Shown in pieces: positions 52,797 through 61,954 of a stretch of DNA of 64,000 nucleotides; position 1 is the first letter of the stretch, and each line of letters opens with the position of its first letter. The notes beneath the pieces are model-generated. The model was not told the DNA's origin. It made no database searches and saw nothing but the letters and a program-made list of their open reading frames with translations. Source of the stretch: JAWKOK01 sp963765875 (GTDB lineage: Bacteria; Chloroflexota; Anaerolineae; Caldilineales; Caldilineaceae); the NCBI GenBank assembly GCA_963765875.1, contig CAVXYK010000022.1, forward strand, positions 22,368-86,367, in the 5' to 3' direction. The translations under genes and the position numbers were made by a program.

Positions 52797-52815
52797 TTTT
52801 CACCGAGGTACCATC

Positions 52816-53307
52816 ATGAACTTCCTCAAAAGACTCTTTGGCGGATCTGCGCGTGGCGATGATCGGATGACATCGATCTATGTCATGAGTTATCGTTGCA
52901 AGGAGCCCATCGAAGGCAAGGTTGATTTTTTCAACGAGCTAAGCAAGGACGACGACGGCAAGGGCTACTATGTGCGTAAGGTACTGCACACGTCCGGCCG
53001 TGACCGTTGCTTCGCCGAGGTTGAGGTGCAGCTTTGGTTCGACAGCAAGAAGCAGATTTCGGATCACGAGGTCTCCGGCGGTCGCTGGTTGACGGCTGAT
53101 GAGTATGCTGAAGAGTTGGCCATCTTCAATGCACCGCCTGAAGAAGACGAAGAGGCGGACGAGGCCGATGACGAAGAACTGAACGAAGAGGCCGCTGATT
53201 CAGAGGAAAAGGTCACTGTGAGCGCCAGTGAAAAGACCGAACCGGTCCCCGAAGACGATAACACTGAAGAAAAAACCGGCGACAACAGTGACGTCAAAGA
53301 CTCGTGA
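52816..53307 (+). CDS. small protein with acidic C-terminal tail, between pgk and tpiA
   Basis: It encodes 163 residues from the ATG at 52816. The first ~110 are folded-looking (MNFLKRLFGGSARGDDRMTS, YVMSYRCKEPIEGKVDFFNE, GYYVRKVLHTSGRDRCFAEV, GGRWLTADEYAEELAIF). The last ~55 are almost entirely Glu/Asp-rich. No family is recognised. It sits inside the glycolytic gene set, so a role connected with these enzymes or with YvcK is possible but unproven. AGG lies near the start (CGAGGTACCATC). Confidence 0.72.
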   Translation: MNFLKRLFGGSARGDDRMTSIYVMSYRCKEPIEGKVDFFNELSKDDDGKGYYVRKVLHTSGRDRCFAEVEVQLWFDSKKQISDHEVSGGRWLTADEYAEELAIFNAPPEEDEEADEADDEELNEEAADSEEKVTVSASEKTEPVPEDDNTEEKTGDNSDVKDS

Positions 53308-53437
53308 TGTTGTTTCGGAAAGGCAGACGTCTGGCTTTTGAAATCGCCTGACTTCTTGATCCATCGTCTATCCAAAAGCGTCACGCCTGGGGCGTGACTA
53401 GAAACCCTCATACATACCCTTTTAAGGAGCACAAACC

Positions 53438-54205
53438 ATGCGTAAGCCAATGATGGCCGGCAACTGGAAGATGAACAAGACGCCCAAAGCGGCTGTTGAG
53501 CTGGCTCTGGCCATCGACGCCAAGGTCGGTTCGGTCGACGCCGTTGACCGCGTCGTCGCCCCCACATACGTCTGCCTGCCTGCCGTAGCCGAAGCACTGG
53601 CCGACTCATCGGTCAGCGTCGGTGCGCAGAACATGCACTGGGAAGCCAGTGGCGCCTACACCGGCGAGATCAGCGCCGACATGCTCGAAGGCATGGCCGA
53701 ATATGTGATCATCGGCCACAGCGAGCGCCGCCAATACTTCGCCGAAACCAACGAGACCGTCAACAGCAAGGTCAAGGCAGCCCTGGCTGCCGGACTCAAG
53801 CCCATCATGTGTGTGGGCGAGAGCCTGGAGCAGAACCAGGCCGGTGAGACCGCTTCCTTCGTCGGCGAGCAGGTGCGCGCCGGCTTGGCCGACCTCAGCG
53901 CCGACCAGGTCGCCGGCCTGATCATTGCCTACGAGCCCATCTGGGCCATCGGCACCGGCCTGGCTGCCACCTCGCAGCAGGCCCAGGACATCTGTGGCGG
54001 CGTCGTGCGCGCCGCAGTCAAGGATGTGTACGGCGAAGCCGTTGCCGAGCAGACCCGCGTCCTCTACGGCGGCAGCACCAAGCCGAGCAACATCGCTGAA
54101 ATCATGGGCATGGCCGACATCGACGGCGCACTCATTGGCGGTGCGGCCCTGGATGCTGACTCCTATGCCGACATGGTGACTCTGACCGCTGAGGTTTATG
54201 CGTAG
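53438..54205 (+). CDS. tpiA: triosephosphate isomerase
   Basis: It encodes 255 residues. AGNWKMNKTPKAAVE holds the active-site lysine, VIIGHSERRQYFAE the histidine, and AYEPIWAIGTGLAATSQQAQ the catalytic glutamate; LYGGSTKPSNIAEIMGMADI closes the phosphate site. AAGGAG precedes the start. It interconverts the two triose phosphates. It completes the gap-pgk-x-tpiA order. Confidence 0.97.
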   Translation: MRKPMMAGNWKMNKTPKAAVELALAIDAKVGSVDAVDRVVAPTYVCLPAVAEALADSSVSVGAQNMHWEASGAYTGEISADMLEGMAEYVIIGHSERRQYFAETNETVNSKVKAALAAGLKPIMCVGESLEQNQAGETASFVGEQVRAGLADLSADQVAGLIIAYEPIWAIGTGLAATSQQAQDICGGVVRAAVKDVYGEAVAEQTRVLYGGSTKPSNIAEIMGMADIDGALIGGAALDADSYADMVTLTAEVYA

Positions 54206-54259
54206 GATGGAACGTGGATTGCGCGGATGATACGGATTTGCGCAGGATCAAGAGCAATA

Positions 54260-54293
54260 ATAGCGCCCCGAGGACGCGTCCTCGGGGCGCTAT
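54260..54293. terminator. 34-bp perfect palindrome after tpiA
   Basis: ATAGCGCCCCGAGGACG and its exact complement, followed by TTGTTCT. A very stable GC-rich hairpin, 54 bp after the tpiA stop. Confidence 0.85.
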
Positions 54294-54553
54294 TTGTTCT
54301 GCAAGCTGTTTCATCGGCCATAGATGAACCCGACCTGATAACGTGACTGCGGACTGAGCCATGAGTCCGAGTGCGACGCACCCGTCCCATGTAATGATCC
54401 ACTAGAACAAAGCCTTGCGTGGACGCGCGTCGGAGCGCTGTTAGCCGATGTAAGTTCACCCATCGCCTTGACAGTCTTTATGAGTATAACGATATCCATC
54501 GAGGAATCCATGAAGTCTCAAAGACCGAACATAGACAGACTGTGAGGAGAGCC
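54294..54553. other. spacer without a recognised gene
   Basis: About 260 bp between the tpiA terminator and the DUF3179 gene. Short frames cross it on both strands but none has a recognisable product. Confidence 0.4.
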
Positions 54554-55555
54554 ATGCGACATCGAACAGCCGCAATAGGGTTGCCGGCCTTATTTTTGCG
54601 ATGCTCCTGCTGGCGGCCTGTACCAGCGCAGAGACGGTGGAGAGCGTATCGCCCGAGCCACCTGCCCCAGCGGCCGAAAAAGAGTACCACTTCAATCAGA
54701 TCCTCGATCTGGACGCAATCCGCCCCGTCTACGACCCAGTCTTTGTCGCAGCAGAGGCGGCGGACCTGTCCGATGAGCAACTCGTGCTCGGCGTCGCCAT
54801 CGATGGTCAGGCCAAGGCCTACCCGATTGCCGTGCTCAACGGCCGAGAGATGGTCAATGACGAGTTGGCAGGCATCCCGATCTTGGCAACCTGGTGACCA
54901 CTTTGCTACACGGGCATGGTTCATGTCCGCACGGTGAACGACGAGGAAGAGGTTTTCGGAAACTACGGCGCGCTCTTCATGAACGCCATGACCTGGTACG
55001 ACCACACGACGGGCAGCGTCTGGTCACAGGTGTGGGGTCGGGCCATTGACGGCCCGCTCAAGGGGAGCGAACTGGAGCTGATCCCGAGCCAGACCGTGCC
55101 GTGGGGCACGTGGAAGGAACAGCATCCAAACACGCTGCTGATGACCAATGGGCTGAAACGCTTTCGCCTCTACAAGGAGCGCTTCTTCGACGACTACATC
55201 ATCGGCATCGAGGTCGGTGGCGCGGCCAAAGGCTATCCATTCGTCCTGGTGGCCAAGAAGGGTGTGGTCAACGACATGTTGGGCGATATCCCGCTGGTTG
55301 TGATTGTCGACGGTGAAAGCGGGGCTGTCTCGTCCTATGCCCGCAACGTAGACGGCGAGGTATTGACCTTCTTCTCAGGAGGGCGACGCGCTGGTCGACA
55401 ACGAGACCGGCAGCACCTGGAACCCGGTCAATGGCCTGGCCATGTCTGGTCCGCTGGCCGGCCAGGCCCTGCGCCAGATTCCCTATGTCCCGGCATATGA
55501 CGAGGCCTGGCACGATTTCTTTCCGCAGACGGAGATGTACTCGACCAGTGGGTAA
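54554..55555 (+). CDS. DUF3179 lipoprotein, probable selenoprotein (in-frame TGA)
   Basis: A lipobox signal (FAMLLLAACTSA) opens the mature protein. The DUF3179 body reads EQLVLGVAIDGQAKAYPIAV, MVNDELAGIPILATW, then TGA (54895-54897), then PLCYTGMVHVRTVND in the same frame. The TGA stands where DUF3179 proteins have Cys in a C-x-x-C-like pair, giving U-x-x-C. A hairpin follows 13 bases later. The frame shifts near 55378 (GDALVDNETGSTWNPV follows) and probably near 54577 in the signal peptide, which may be read errors. A redox role at the cell surface is likely; DUF3179 has no established reaction. Confidence 0.78.
54911..54929 (+). promoter_or_regulatory. candidate bacterial SECIS hairpin
   Basis: CGGGCATG-GTT-CATGTCCG forms an 8-bp stem (one G-U pair) with a 3-base loop, 13 bases after the in-frame TGA. 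Position fits bacterial SECIS elements, which bind SelB. Confidence 0.5.
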
Positions 55556-55602
55556 ATGATCAATTGAAAATTGTCGACGGTCAATTGTCAATTGATCATT
55601 TA
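55555..55602. terminator. palindrome AAATGATCAATTGA...TCAATTGATCATTT
   Basis: It is an AT-rich hairpin of ~48 bases overlapping both the DUF3179 stop and the end of the LLM gene (stop 55596), so it can end both convergent transcripts. Confidence 0.75.
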
Positions 55603-56596
55603 CCATTGAAATGCTCGATCACAGCGCCCAACATCTCGACTGCTTGCTCGGGCTGCGGCCCCAAAGGCGGACCAAAACTGAGGTGCGATGCGCCGGCCGC
55701 GACCAACGGTTCCAATCGTTCGATAACGTCAGACGGCTGGCCAACCACGCCGATGCGCAACATCTGCTCATCGACCAGAGCGATGGCCTTCTCCTCATCG
55801 CGTTCAACCATCATGGCCTGCTCAATGGGCTTGAACGCCTCGCGGTCAGCCCCAGTCGATCCAGAATCAGCGGACTCAGTGCGTGGCCGTAGTAGGCGAT
55901 CTTCTGGGCCAGCACGCGTCGGGCCGCCTCCACATCGTCAGAGAGCGAGACCCAGATGCAGACGGCAAAGTCCAACTCGGGCAAACTCGCATCGCGTAGG
56001 GCAACGCCTTCGTCCACCAGCGGACGCACGCCGAAGTAGTGCTCGGGCGGGAAGAGCAAGGGCAGGACGCCGTCGGCCAGCTCGCCGGCCAGCTTGAGCA
56101 TTTTCGGCCCCATGGCCCCTACGTAGATCGGCGTCACCCGCGGCGCCTCAAAGCGGAGATAGGCCTCCCGATTCCAATGCAACACGGTGCCGTCGATCTC
56201 GGCATGCTCGCCGGACAACAGCGCTCGGATGGCGATGATGCTCTCGCGCATGGCAGCCAGCGGTTTGCGCTGCTCCAGCCCGATCCAGTTGAGGAAATCG
56301 CCTGCCCCAGCCGCCATGCCCAGGTTGAAGCGATTGCCGCTCAACTCGTCCAGGGTGGCCGCCATCATGGCGATCTCGGCCGGATCAATGGTGTAGGGGT
56401 TGAGAATGCCGGTGCCGATCTGGATGCGGGTCGTGGCCTGGGCCACAGCCGAGAGGATCACCGGGGCGCTGCGCAGAAAGAGATCGTTGGAGACCCAGAA
56501 TTGGTCGAAGCCCGCGGCTTCGGCCGTCTGCGCCATGGAGACATATTCGGGCAGCGTCAGATCATTGTTGAGCCGCAGACTGAACCGCATAATCAA
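55596..56596 (-). CDS. LLM-class flavin-dependent oxidoreductase (single frameshift as sequenced)
   Basis: From the start at 56596: MRFSLRLNNDLTLPEYVSMA, AAGFDQFWVSNDLFLRSAPV, IQIGTGILNPYTIDPAEIAM, LGMAAGAGDFLNWIG and PIYVGAMGPKMLKLAGELAD, all of the luciferase-like/F420-dependent family. The frame changes near 55840 (after LILDRLGL), and the end continues as PIEQAMMVERDEEKAIALVD and GVVGQPSDVIERLEPLVAAG. Repaired length is ~333 residues. It would use F420 or FMN to oxidise or reduce a small substrate. Substrate unknown. Confidence 0.85.
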
Positions 56597-56970
56597 TCCC
56601 TATCTGGATGTTGTTCGGGCCGTCGGATTCGAACCTTGTGTTCAGTCAGGATCAGGAAGCATCCTTCCCAGGACGCAATCTCTTTCATTGTGAACAATCG
56701 TATGATGTGGGTGCTCAGCGCTTGCTTTCCTGGCTGACGAAGACGAACCAACAAAATGCCGCAATGGTTGCCTGGCTGAAACTGCCTGACATCGGAGAAG
56801 TCGAGATCCTGGGTAATGAAGAACCGCTGCTCACGTTGAGCTGCTTGCCACAAGCGCTCATCGGTGGCCCCGGCCAGGTCTTCGTCAAAAACAGTGTCTG
56901 CATCGTGACCAAGCCGGGCCAACTCGGTTGCTAGGCTTTTCGGGAGATTCTCGTCCAGCTTGATTTTCAT
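56593..56970 (-). CDS. DUF5615 PIN-like toxin
   Basis: It encodes 125 residues: MKIKLDENLPKSLATELARL, then HDADTVFDEDLAGATDERLW and RFFITQDLDFSDVRQF. The acidic residues of LDENLP and TQDLDF match the PIN-like nuclease site of DUF5615/Mut7-C proteins. The tail is longer than usual (IRRPEQHPDRD) and runs 4 bp into the LLM start. It overlaps the DUF433 gene by ATGA. It is the toxin half of a DUF433/DUF5615 module. Confidence 0.85.
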   Translation of the reverse strand: MKIKLDENLPKSLATELARLGHDADTVFDEDLAGATDERLWQAAQREQRFFITQDLDFSDVRQFQPGNHCGILLVRLRQPGKQALSTHIIRLFTMKEIASWEGCFLILTEHKVRIRRPEQHPDRD

Positions 56971-57206
56971 GCGTAGTCAGGAATTGGCGGCAAGGGGATA
57001 TCGTCTACTGTCGATGCAGCGGCAAAGGAAATGACGGCTTGAATGTCGGCGGTTGTGAGCGATGGAAAGTCCAGAAGAATTTCCTCTATGGTGGCGCCTT
57101 CAGCCAAGCTGGCGAGGATAGTACGCACCGTCACGCGCGTGCCGACGACGGTGGTCTCACCGCCACAGATGTTCGGCTCTCGGACAAATAGATGGTCATA
57201 GTTCAT
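56967..57206 (-). CDS. DUF433 antitoxin
   Basis: It encodes 79 residues from the ATG at 57206, which has GGGAGGGG 5 bases upstream. Signature parts are FVREPNICGGETTVVGTRVT, TILASLAEGATIEEILLDFP and LTTADIQAVISFAAAS. It is the antitoxin of the following DUF5615 gene, same order and 4-base overlap as in the integron cassette at 13682. The two pairs share family but not close sequence. Confidence 0.87.
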   Translation of the reverse strand: MNYDHLFVREPNICGGETTVVGTRVTVRTILASLAEGATIEEILLDFPSLTTADIQAVISFAAASTVDDIPLPPIPDYA

Positions 57207-57304
57207 AGACGCCCCTCCCGAAATCGAATGAATCGATCTAATCACAAGTTGTGAGACTATCGTACCGATCGTAGGCGGCTTTGTCCATCCAAACGAACTG
57301 TCCG

Positions 57305-57698
57305 CTATTCGGCTCCTGTACCAATCACGGCCTCGGCTTCCATTTCGACCAGAAATTCGTCACCGATCAGACGCGCTTCCACCAGCGTATTGGCCGGGCG
57401 GATGTCAGCAAATCGCTCGCCATGCATGCGTGCCACCGGCTCCCAGTTTTCGGCCTTGCTGATGAAGATGCGCGTACGCACGACATCCTCCAGTCGTCCG
57501 CCGAGTTGCTCGATGGCATGTGCGATCTTGTCGATGATGAAGCCTGTCTGCGCACCCGGATCATCGCCACCTACCAGACCGTCTGGCCCGGTAGCCGTCG
57601 TGCCAGAGACGAGAATGCGGTCACCGATGCGCACGGCCACGAGAATAGCCGGCCATGCCTTCCCAAACGGTGCCGCTGTCGTATGTTTGCTTTGTCAT
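57305..57698 (-). CDS. RidA-family enamine/imine deaminase (single frameshift as sequenced)
   Basis: From the ATG at 57698: MTKQTYDSGTVWEGMAGYSR, then one indel near 57640, then AVRIGDRILVSGTTATGPDG, IEQLGGRLEDVVRTRIFISK and LIGDEFLVEMEAEAVIG. The arginine of VVRTRIF is the active-site residue of RidA. Length ~130 is normal. RidA hydrolyses reactive enamines from amino acid breakdown. Start overlaps the M24 peptidase stop by ATGA, with GGGGAG upstream. Confidence 0.88.
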
Positions 57699-58861
57699 GA
57701 TAGTCTCCCCGATCCTATCTCGACGACGAAGAGAGGCTGATAGCGTCCGGTCAATGGCTCGCCCGAGCCTTCACGCACAACAACCACATCCTCAATGCGC
57801 GCACCCAGGTGGCGCGGCATGAAGATGCTGGGCTCGGCGGTGAAGCACATGCCCGGCTCCAGGACTGTCTCGTCGCCTTCGGTCAGGAAGGGCGTCTCGT
57901 GGACATCCAGGCCGATGGCGTGGCCCAGTCGATGGCGGAAGTGCTCGCCGTAGCCGCCGTCGACAATAACAGCGCGGGCTGCTGCGTCAGCCTGTTCACA
58001 GGTATTGCCGGCCTTGAGCGCAGCAATGCCCGCGGCCTGGGACTGGATCACCAGGTCGTAGCAGCGACGATACTCCTCGTCCGGTTCACCGAAGAAGAGC
58101 GAGCGGCCAAAGTCGTAGCAGTAGCCCTCATAGACCGCACCGAAATCGAAGGAGATCGAGACCGGCGGCTCCAGCGGCACCAACAAACATTCCTCGCGAT
58201 TGGTGAAGTCAAAGGGATAGTTCACGCCCATGTTGTAGAACGAAGTAACGAACGAGCTGGTGAAGGAGCCGTAGCGTTTGAGCTGGAAGTTGACCTCGGT
58301 GATCAGGTCAAGGTTGGTCATGCCATGGTGCAGCTTGTCAAGCGTTGCGGCGTAGGCGGCCTCGGTGATCTCGCCGGCCTTGCGCATGATGGCGATCTCG
58401 TCCTCATCCTTGATGCGACGCAACGGCATGATCAGCGGCGAGGCCTGGCTGAACGATGCCTCAGGCCGCAACTTCTGAAGGTTGAGCAGAGCCTCGGCCC
58501 AGGCGCGATCACCCGTGGCAATGGATGCTTTCGGCCCAACAGAAAGGGCGGCGAGCACATCGGCCACCATGCCCAGCGGATCGGCGGCGTCGGCCAGGAT
58601 GCGGATGTCGAAGCCAGTGACCGCACCCATGTGGAACTCGGCCATCATGCGCGGCAGCGTCAGGATGGGCTCGCCGTTCTGCGGGACCCAGGCGCCGGTC
58701 AGCCATTCGCCGGGATACATGGTGTTGCCGAAGTTGGGTTCCTCACGGCCAATGCCGGTCAGGTAGCGAAGATCAGCGGAGATGGGCAGGAAGATCAGGT
58801 CAATGGCTTGTTCAGTCATCAAAGCCTGTACAGCCTGTAAACGTTTTGAATAATCGGGCAT
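57695..58861 (-). CDS. M24-family Xaa-Pro peptidase-like protein
   Basis: It encodes 388 residues from the ATG at 58861; upstream codons of the longer frame lack support. Creatinase N-terminal domain, then the pita-bread fold with metal ligands in SISFDFGAVYEGYCYDFGRS, HRLGHAIGLDVHETPF, MCFTAEPSIFMP and GARIEDVVVV. It cleaves Xaa-Pro bonds or a related amide. The neighbouring RidA and peptide ABC transporter genes fit peptide or amino acid use. Confidence 0.91.
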   Translation of the reverse strand: MPDYSKRLQAVQALMTEQAIDLIFLPISADLRYLTGIGREEPNFGNTMYPGEWLTGAWVPQNGEPILTLPRMMAEFHMGAVTGFDIRILADAADPLGMVADVLAALSVGPKASIATGDRAWAEALLNLQKLRPEASFSQASPLIMPLRRIKDEDEIAIMRKAGEITEAAYAATLDKLHHGMTNLDLITEVNFQLKRYGSFTSSFVTSFYNMGVNYPFDFTNREECLLVPLEPPVSISFDFGAVYEGYCYDFGRSLFFGEPDEEYRRCYDLVIQSQAAGIAALKAGNTCEQADAAARAVIVDGGYGEHFRHRLGHAIGLDVHETPFLTEGDETVLEPGMCFTAEPSIFMPRHLGARIEDVVVVREGSGEPLTGRYQPLFVVEIGSGRLS

Positions 58862-59115
58862 TTTGGTGCTCCTTTTGATTCCTGGCATTTTCAGTGGTTG
58901 GAGGCCTGCGGGCAAGCGGGTGCGCAACACTGGTTCGTCTGGCTCCTCCCAGAAGCCGCTTGACGCTCAACTCATTTTGAAGACACCTTGTCATTCTGCA
59001 CTCTCGTAGTTGCGACGGACGGCCCATGACGGTCAGCAATGCGGGTGCGCAACACAGTCTATACTTGAATACTCGGCCAACGAACTCGCGCCTGCGATAT
59101 TCCTTTTGTACTCGG
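58862..59115. other. spacer without a recognised gene
   Basis: About 250 bp between the peptidase start and the phosphoesterase stop; GGTGCGCAACAC occurs twice (58918 and 59043), otherwise no structure is evident. Confidence 0.4.
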
Positions 59116-59920
59116 TTATGTCGCATCTTCAACGGGTGGAAGGGGCAAGTCCCACAGATCAGTGCCCCGCTCTCCGCGTAGAAAGCTTGCAATGTATTTG
59201 CCGGCAGGATGGCGCATGGCATTGATGTTGGCATACACCGCTGCATGGTCGTAGGCAACACGTCGGTGGCGAATGCTGTAGCCACCCTCATCAGCTTCCA
59301 GCAACGCGTACCAGGCGCACCCGTCGGGCGTCAAGGGGTTGCTCACACTGCCCAAATTGACCATATGCATCTCACCGATCTGCACGTTCATGGGCCAATG
59401 GGTGTGCCCCACACAGATAAGGTCGGCATCACAGCCTTCGAACCGCTCCTGCAATTCAGCGCTCGGGTAGTCGGGTCGCAGCCCCCTGCCATCGATCTGT
59501 CCCGGTGATGCATGCACGCCCAGCAGTCGCGTGCCGTCCGGCAATGTCAATCGCTGGTCCAGGGGCAATGCATCCAGAAAGGGTAGCCAACCGGCGGTCG
59601 AAACGGCCCCTTGGGTCCAGGAGACGGACGAAGTCACCTCCATGAATCCATCCAGCTTGCTGATATCGGCACGGACATCCTGCACGATACGGACGCGGCC
59701 GCTTGCCGTCGCTGATGTAGCGATCGGTATTGCCGTGGGTGAAGCGGGCATTGGGAAGCTCAGCCAGACGTTCCAACACCTGGATGGGCTGGGCGCCCAC
59801 TGCGACCAGATCTCCGAGGATCCAGATCTGGTCGACGGCATCGAGGGACTGGATGTCGGCGAGCACGGCGTCAAGTGTTACCAGATTGCCGTGGATGTCT
59901 GAGAGAAGTGCAATACGCAT
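59116..59920 (-). CDS. metallophosphoesterase, YfcE/DUF2436-like (single frameshift as sequenced)
   Basis: The real N-terminus is MRIALLSDIHGNLVTLDAVL (59920), with WILGDLVAVGAQPIQVLERL and FTHGNTDRYISDG: the D-x-H, GD and GN metal motifs. Near 59697 the frame changes and continues as RIVQDVRADISKLDGFMEVT, LLGVHASPGQIDG, LICVGHTHWPMNVQIG (GHTH) and NLGSVSNPL. Repaired length is ~268 residues. It hydrolyses phosphodiesters with two metals. A 4-bp gap separates it from the ABC permease gene upstream. Confidence 0.86.
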
Positions 59921-59924
59921 GATC

Positions 59925-60821
59925 CTAGACCGATTTTCGCATACGTGGATCGAGCGCGTCACGGATGCCGTCGCCCACGAAGTTGAAGGCCATGACAACG
60001 GTGAAGATGGCCAGACCGGGGAAGGCCGACATCCATAGCTGGTCAAAGTAGGAGATGCCGTCGGCGACCATTCGTCCCCATTCGGGCGAGGAGGGTTCGG
60101 GTCCCAGGCCCAGAAAACTGAGCCCGGCAAAGACCAAAATGGCGTTGCCAAGGTCGATGGTGGCCAGAACGACGGCCGGGGCCAGACAGTTAGGCAGCAC
60201 CGTGCGCCAGAGCACACGGCGGCCCGGGGAACCGATGGACTGGGCGGCCTCGACGTATTCCTGGGACTTGACGCTGATGACCAGCGAGCGCACAACGCGT
60301 GCGTAGTTTGGCCACCAGACCACCACCATGGCGATGATAGCGTTGATCAGGCTCGGTCCCAATGCGGCGGCAATGGCCATGGCCAGGATGATGGTCGGGA
60401 AGGCCATGAAGACTTCGGTCAGACGCATCGTCAGCTCTTCGAACCAGCCGCCGATGAAACCGGCCAGCGCGCCGAGAATGGTGCCGATGACGCCGGCGAC
60501 GACCACCACCATAATGCCGGCAGGCAGCGACAGCCGACCGCCGTACAGAACACGGCTAAAGACATCGCGCCCCAACTGATCGGTGCCGAACCAATGGTCC
60601 GCCGAAGGTGGCTGGAGGCGGTTGACGATGTCCTGCTCTAACGGTCCATATGGTGCGATCCAGGGCGCTGTCAGGCTGACGAAGACCCAAAACGAAAAGA
60701 TGATCACACCAATCAGGGCCAGCGGGTTGTGGCGCAGAAAACGTGTGACAACCGTGAGCCTGCTGGGCTGGCTACGTAGTGAGGCGAATGTTTCATTGCT
60801 GGTGGCAATATCAGAAATCAT
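59925..60821 (-). CDS. peptide/nickel ABC transporter permease (DppC/OppC type)
   Basis: It encodes 298 residues with a cytoplasmic N-terminus (SRLTVVTRFLRHNPLALIGV), five or six membrane helices and the EAA loop EAAQSIGSPGRRVLWRTVLP that contacts the ATPase. DQLGRDVFSRVLYGGRLSLP is typical of the OppC branch. It overlaps the OppB-type gene by ATGA. It forms half the membrane pore. Confidence 0.93.
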   Translation of the reverse strand: MISDIATSNETFASLRSQPSRLTVVTRFLRHNPLALIGVIIFSFWVFVSLTAPWIAPYGPLEQDIVNRLQPPSADHWFGTDQLGRDVFSRVLYGGRLSLPAGIMVVVVAGVIGTILGALAGFIGGWFEELTMRLTEVFMAFPTIILAMAIAAALGPSLINAIIAMVVVWWPNYARVVRSLVISVKSQEYVEAAQSIGSPGRRVLWRTVLPNCLAPAVVLATIDLGNAILVFAGLSFLGLGPEPSSPEWGRMVADGISYFDQLWMSAFPGLAIFTVVMAFNFVGDGIRDALDPRMRKSV

Positions 60822-61837
60822 GACGCTCGCAGACGCGGATCAAGGATGAAATATAGGACATCCACAACCAGATTGGTGAAGATAAAGATCACGGCGATGA
60901 CCATGCTGACGCCCATGATGGCCGGGAAATCGAGGGAGGTCGAGGCGCGATAGGCATATTGGCCGATGCCCGGCCAGGCAAAGATGCTTTCGGTCAACAC
61001 GGTGCCTGCCAGCAGGTTGCCGAAAGAAAAGCCGATCACTGTGATGACCGGGATCATGGCGTTGCGGAAGGCGTGGCGCGAGACGACCGCATGTGACCGC
61101 AAACCCTTGGAGTGCGCCGTGCGAATGTAGTCTTCGCCCAGCACTTCCAGCAGCGCCGAGCGCGTGACGCGCGTGATCAGTCCAGTTGTGTAGCTGCCCA
61201 ACACCAGCGCCGGCAGGATCAGATGTGAGACAGCATTGCGGAAGACATCCCACTGACCGGCCAGAATGGCATCGACAGTGTATAGGCCGGTGACATGGGG
61301 CGGCGCGGTCATGCCCACATCCAATCGCCCAGGTCCCGCTGCCCAGCCCAGTTCAGCATAAAAAAAGTAGAGAGCCAGCAAGGCCAGCCAGAAAACAGGC
61401 ACACTGACGCCAAAGAGCGATATGATACGCGCGAAATGATCGATCCAACTGTTGCGCATGAGCGCGGATGTCAGACCCAGAATGAGACCGATGGTCGCGC
61501 CAAATAGAATCGCGGCTGTCGCCAGTTCGATGGTGGCGGGCAGAAAGGCACGCAGATCTTCAACCACGGCACGGCGGCTCTTGATAGAGCGGCCCAAGTC
61601 GCCCCGTAGCAGGTTCTTCAAATAGATCGCGTACTGCTCGGTCAGCGGCTTGTCCAGCCCCCATTCAGCCCGGAACGCGGCCACGATCTCCGGATCGGAC
61701 ATGGCCTTCTGGCCCAGATTGGCCGTGACCGGATCCGCAGGAACCGCATGCGAAATCAAGAACGCGATCAGCGTCACGCCAAAGAGAAGCGGGATGGTGA
61801 GGATGAGCCGGCGTAGGATGTACTGGTAGATGGGCAT
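60818..61837 (-). CDS. peptide/nickel ABC transporter permease (DppB/OppB type)
   Basis: It encodes 339 residues: YILRRLILTIPLLFGVTLIA helix, then LGLDKPLTEQYAIYLKNLLR-type periplasmic loop, GDLGRSIKSRRAV, and the EAA loop IRTAHSKGLRSHAVVSRHAF. The order SBP, permease B, permease C is standard for oligopeptide/dipeptide importers. No ATPase gene (OppD/OppF) is found downstream: the next gene is a phosphoesterase. Confidence 0.93.
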   Translation of the reverse strand: MPIYQYILRRLILTIPLLFGVTLIAFLISHAVPADPVTANLGQKAMSDPEIVAAFRAEWGLDKPLTEQYAIYLKNLLRGDLGRSIKSRRAVVEDLRAFLPATIELATAAILFGATIGLILGLTSALMRNSWIDHFARIISLFGVSVPVFWLALLALYFFYAELGWAAGPGRLDVGMTAPPHVTGLYTVDAILAGQWDVFRNAVSHLILPALVLGSYTTGLITRVTRSALLEVLGEDYIRTAHSKGLRSHAVVSRHAFRNAMIPVITVIGFSFGNLLAGTVLTESIFAWPGIGQYAYRASTSLDFPAIMGVSMVIAVIFIFTNLVVDVLYFILDPRLRAS

Positions 61838-61845
61838 GGGCAGGG

Positions 61846-61951
61846 ATCGGTGATTGGGGGAAAGGGATTGGCGATTAGGGATTGGTGATTGGGAGGTTTC
61901 GGAAGTGAGAGTGATCCCCCAATCCCTATTCCCCTATCACCAATCCCTAAG
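61846..61951. repeat. palindromic GGGATTGG/CCAATCCC spacer
   Basis: CGGTGATTGGGGGAAAGGGA and GGGATTGGTGATTGGG pair with CCCCCAATCCCTATTCCCC and CACCAATCCCTAAG. It belongs to the family of the palindrome at 52708. Confidence 0.7.
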
Positions 61952-61954
61952 TTT

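Noticed and set aside
54601..55500. DUF3179 gene as a simple nonsense pseudogene
   Set aside because: The frame is identical before and after the TGA, the TGA is at a conserved redox position, and a hairpin follows. Sec is the better explanation, though a read error remains possible.
57809..58840. 343-residue plus-strand frame
   Set aside because: Antisense of the M24 peptidase gene.
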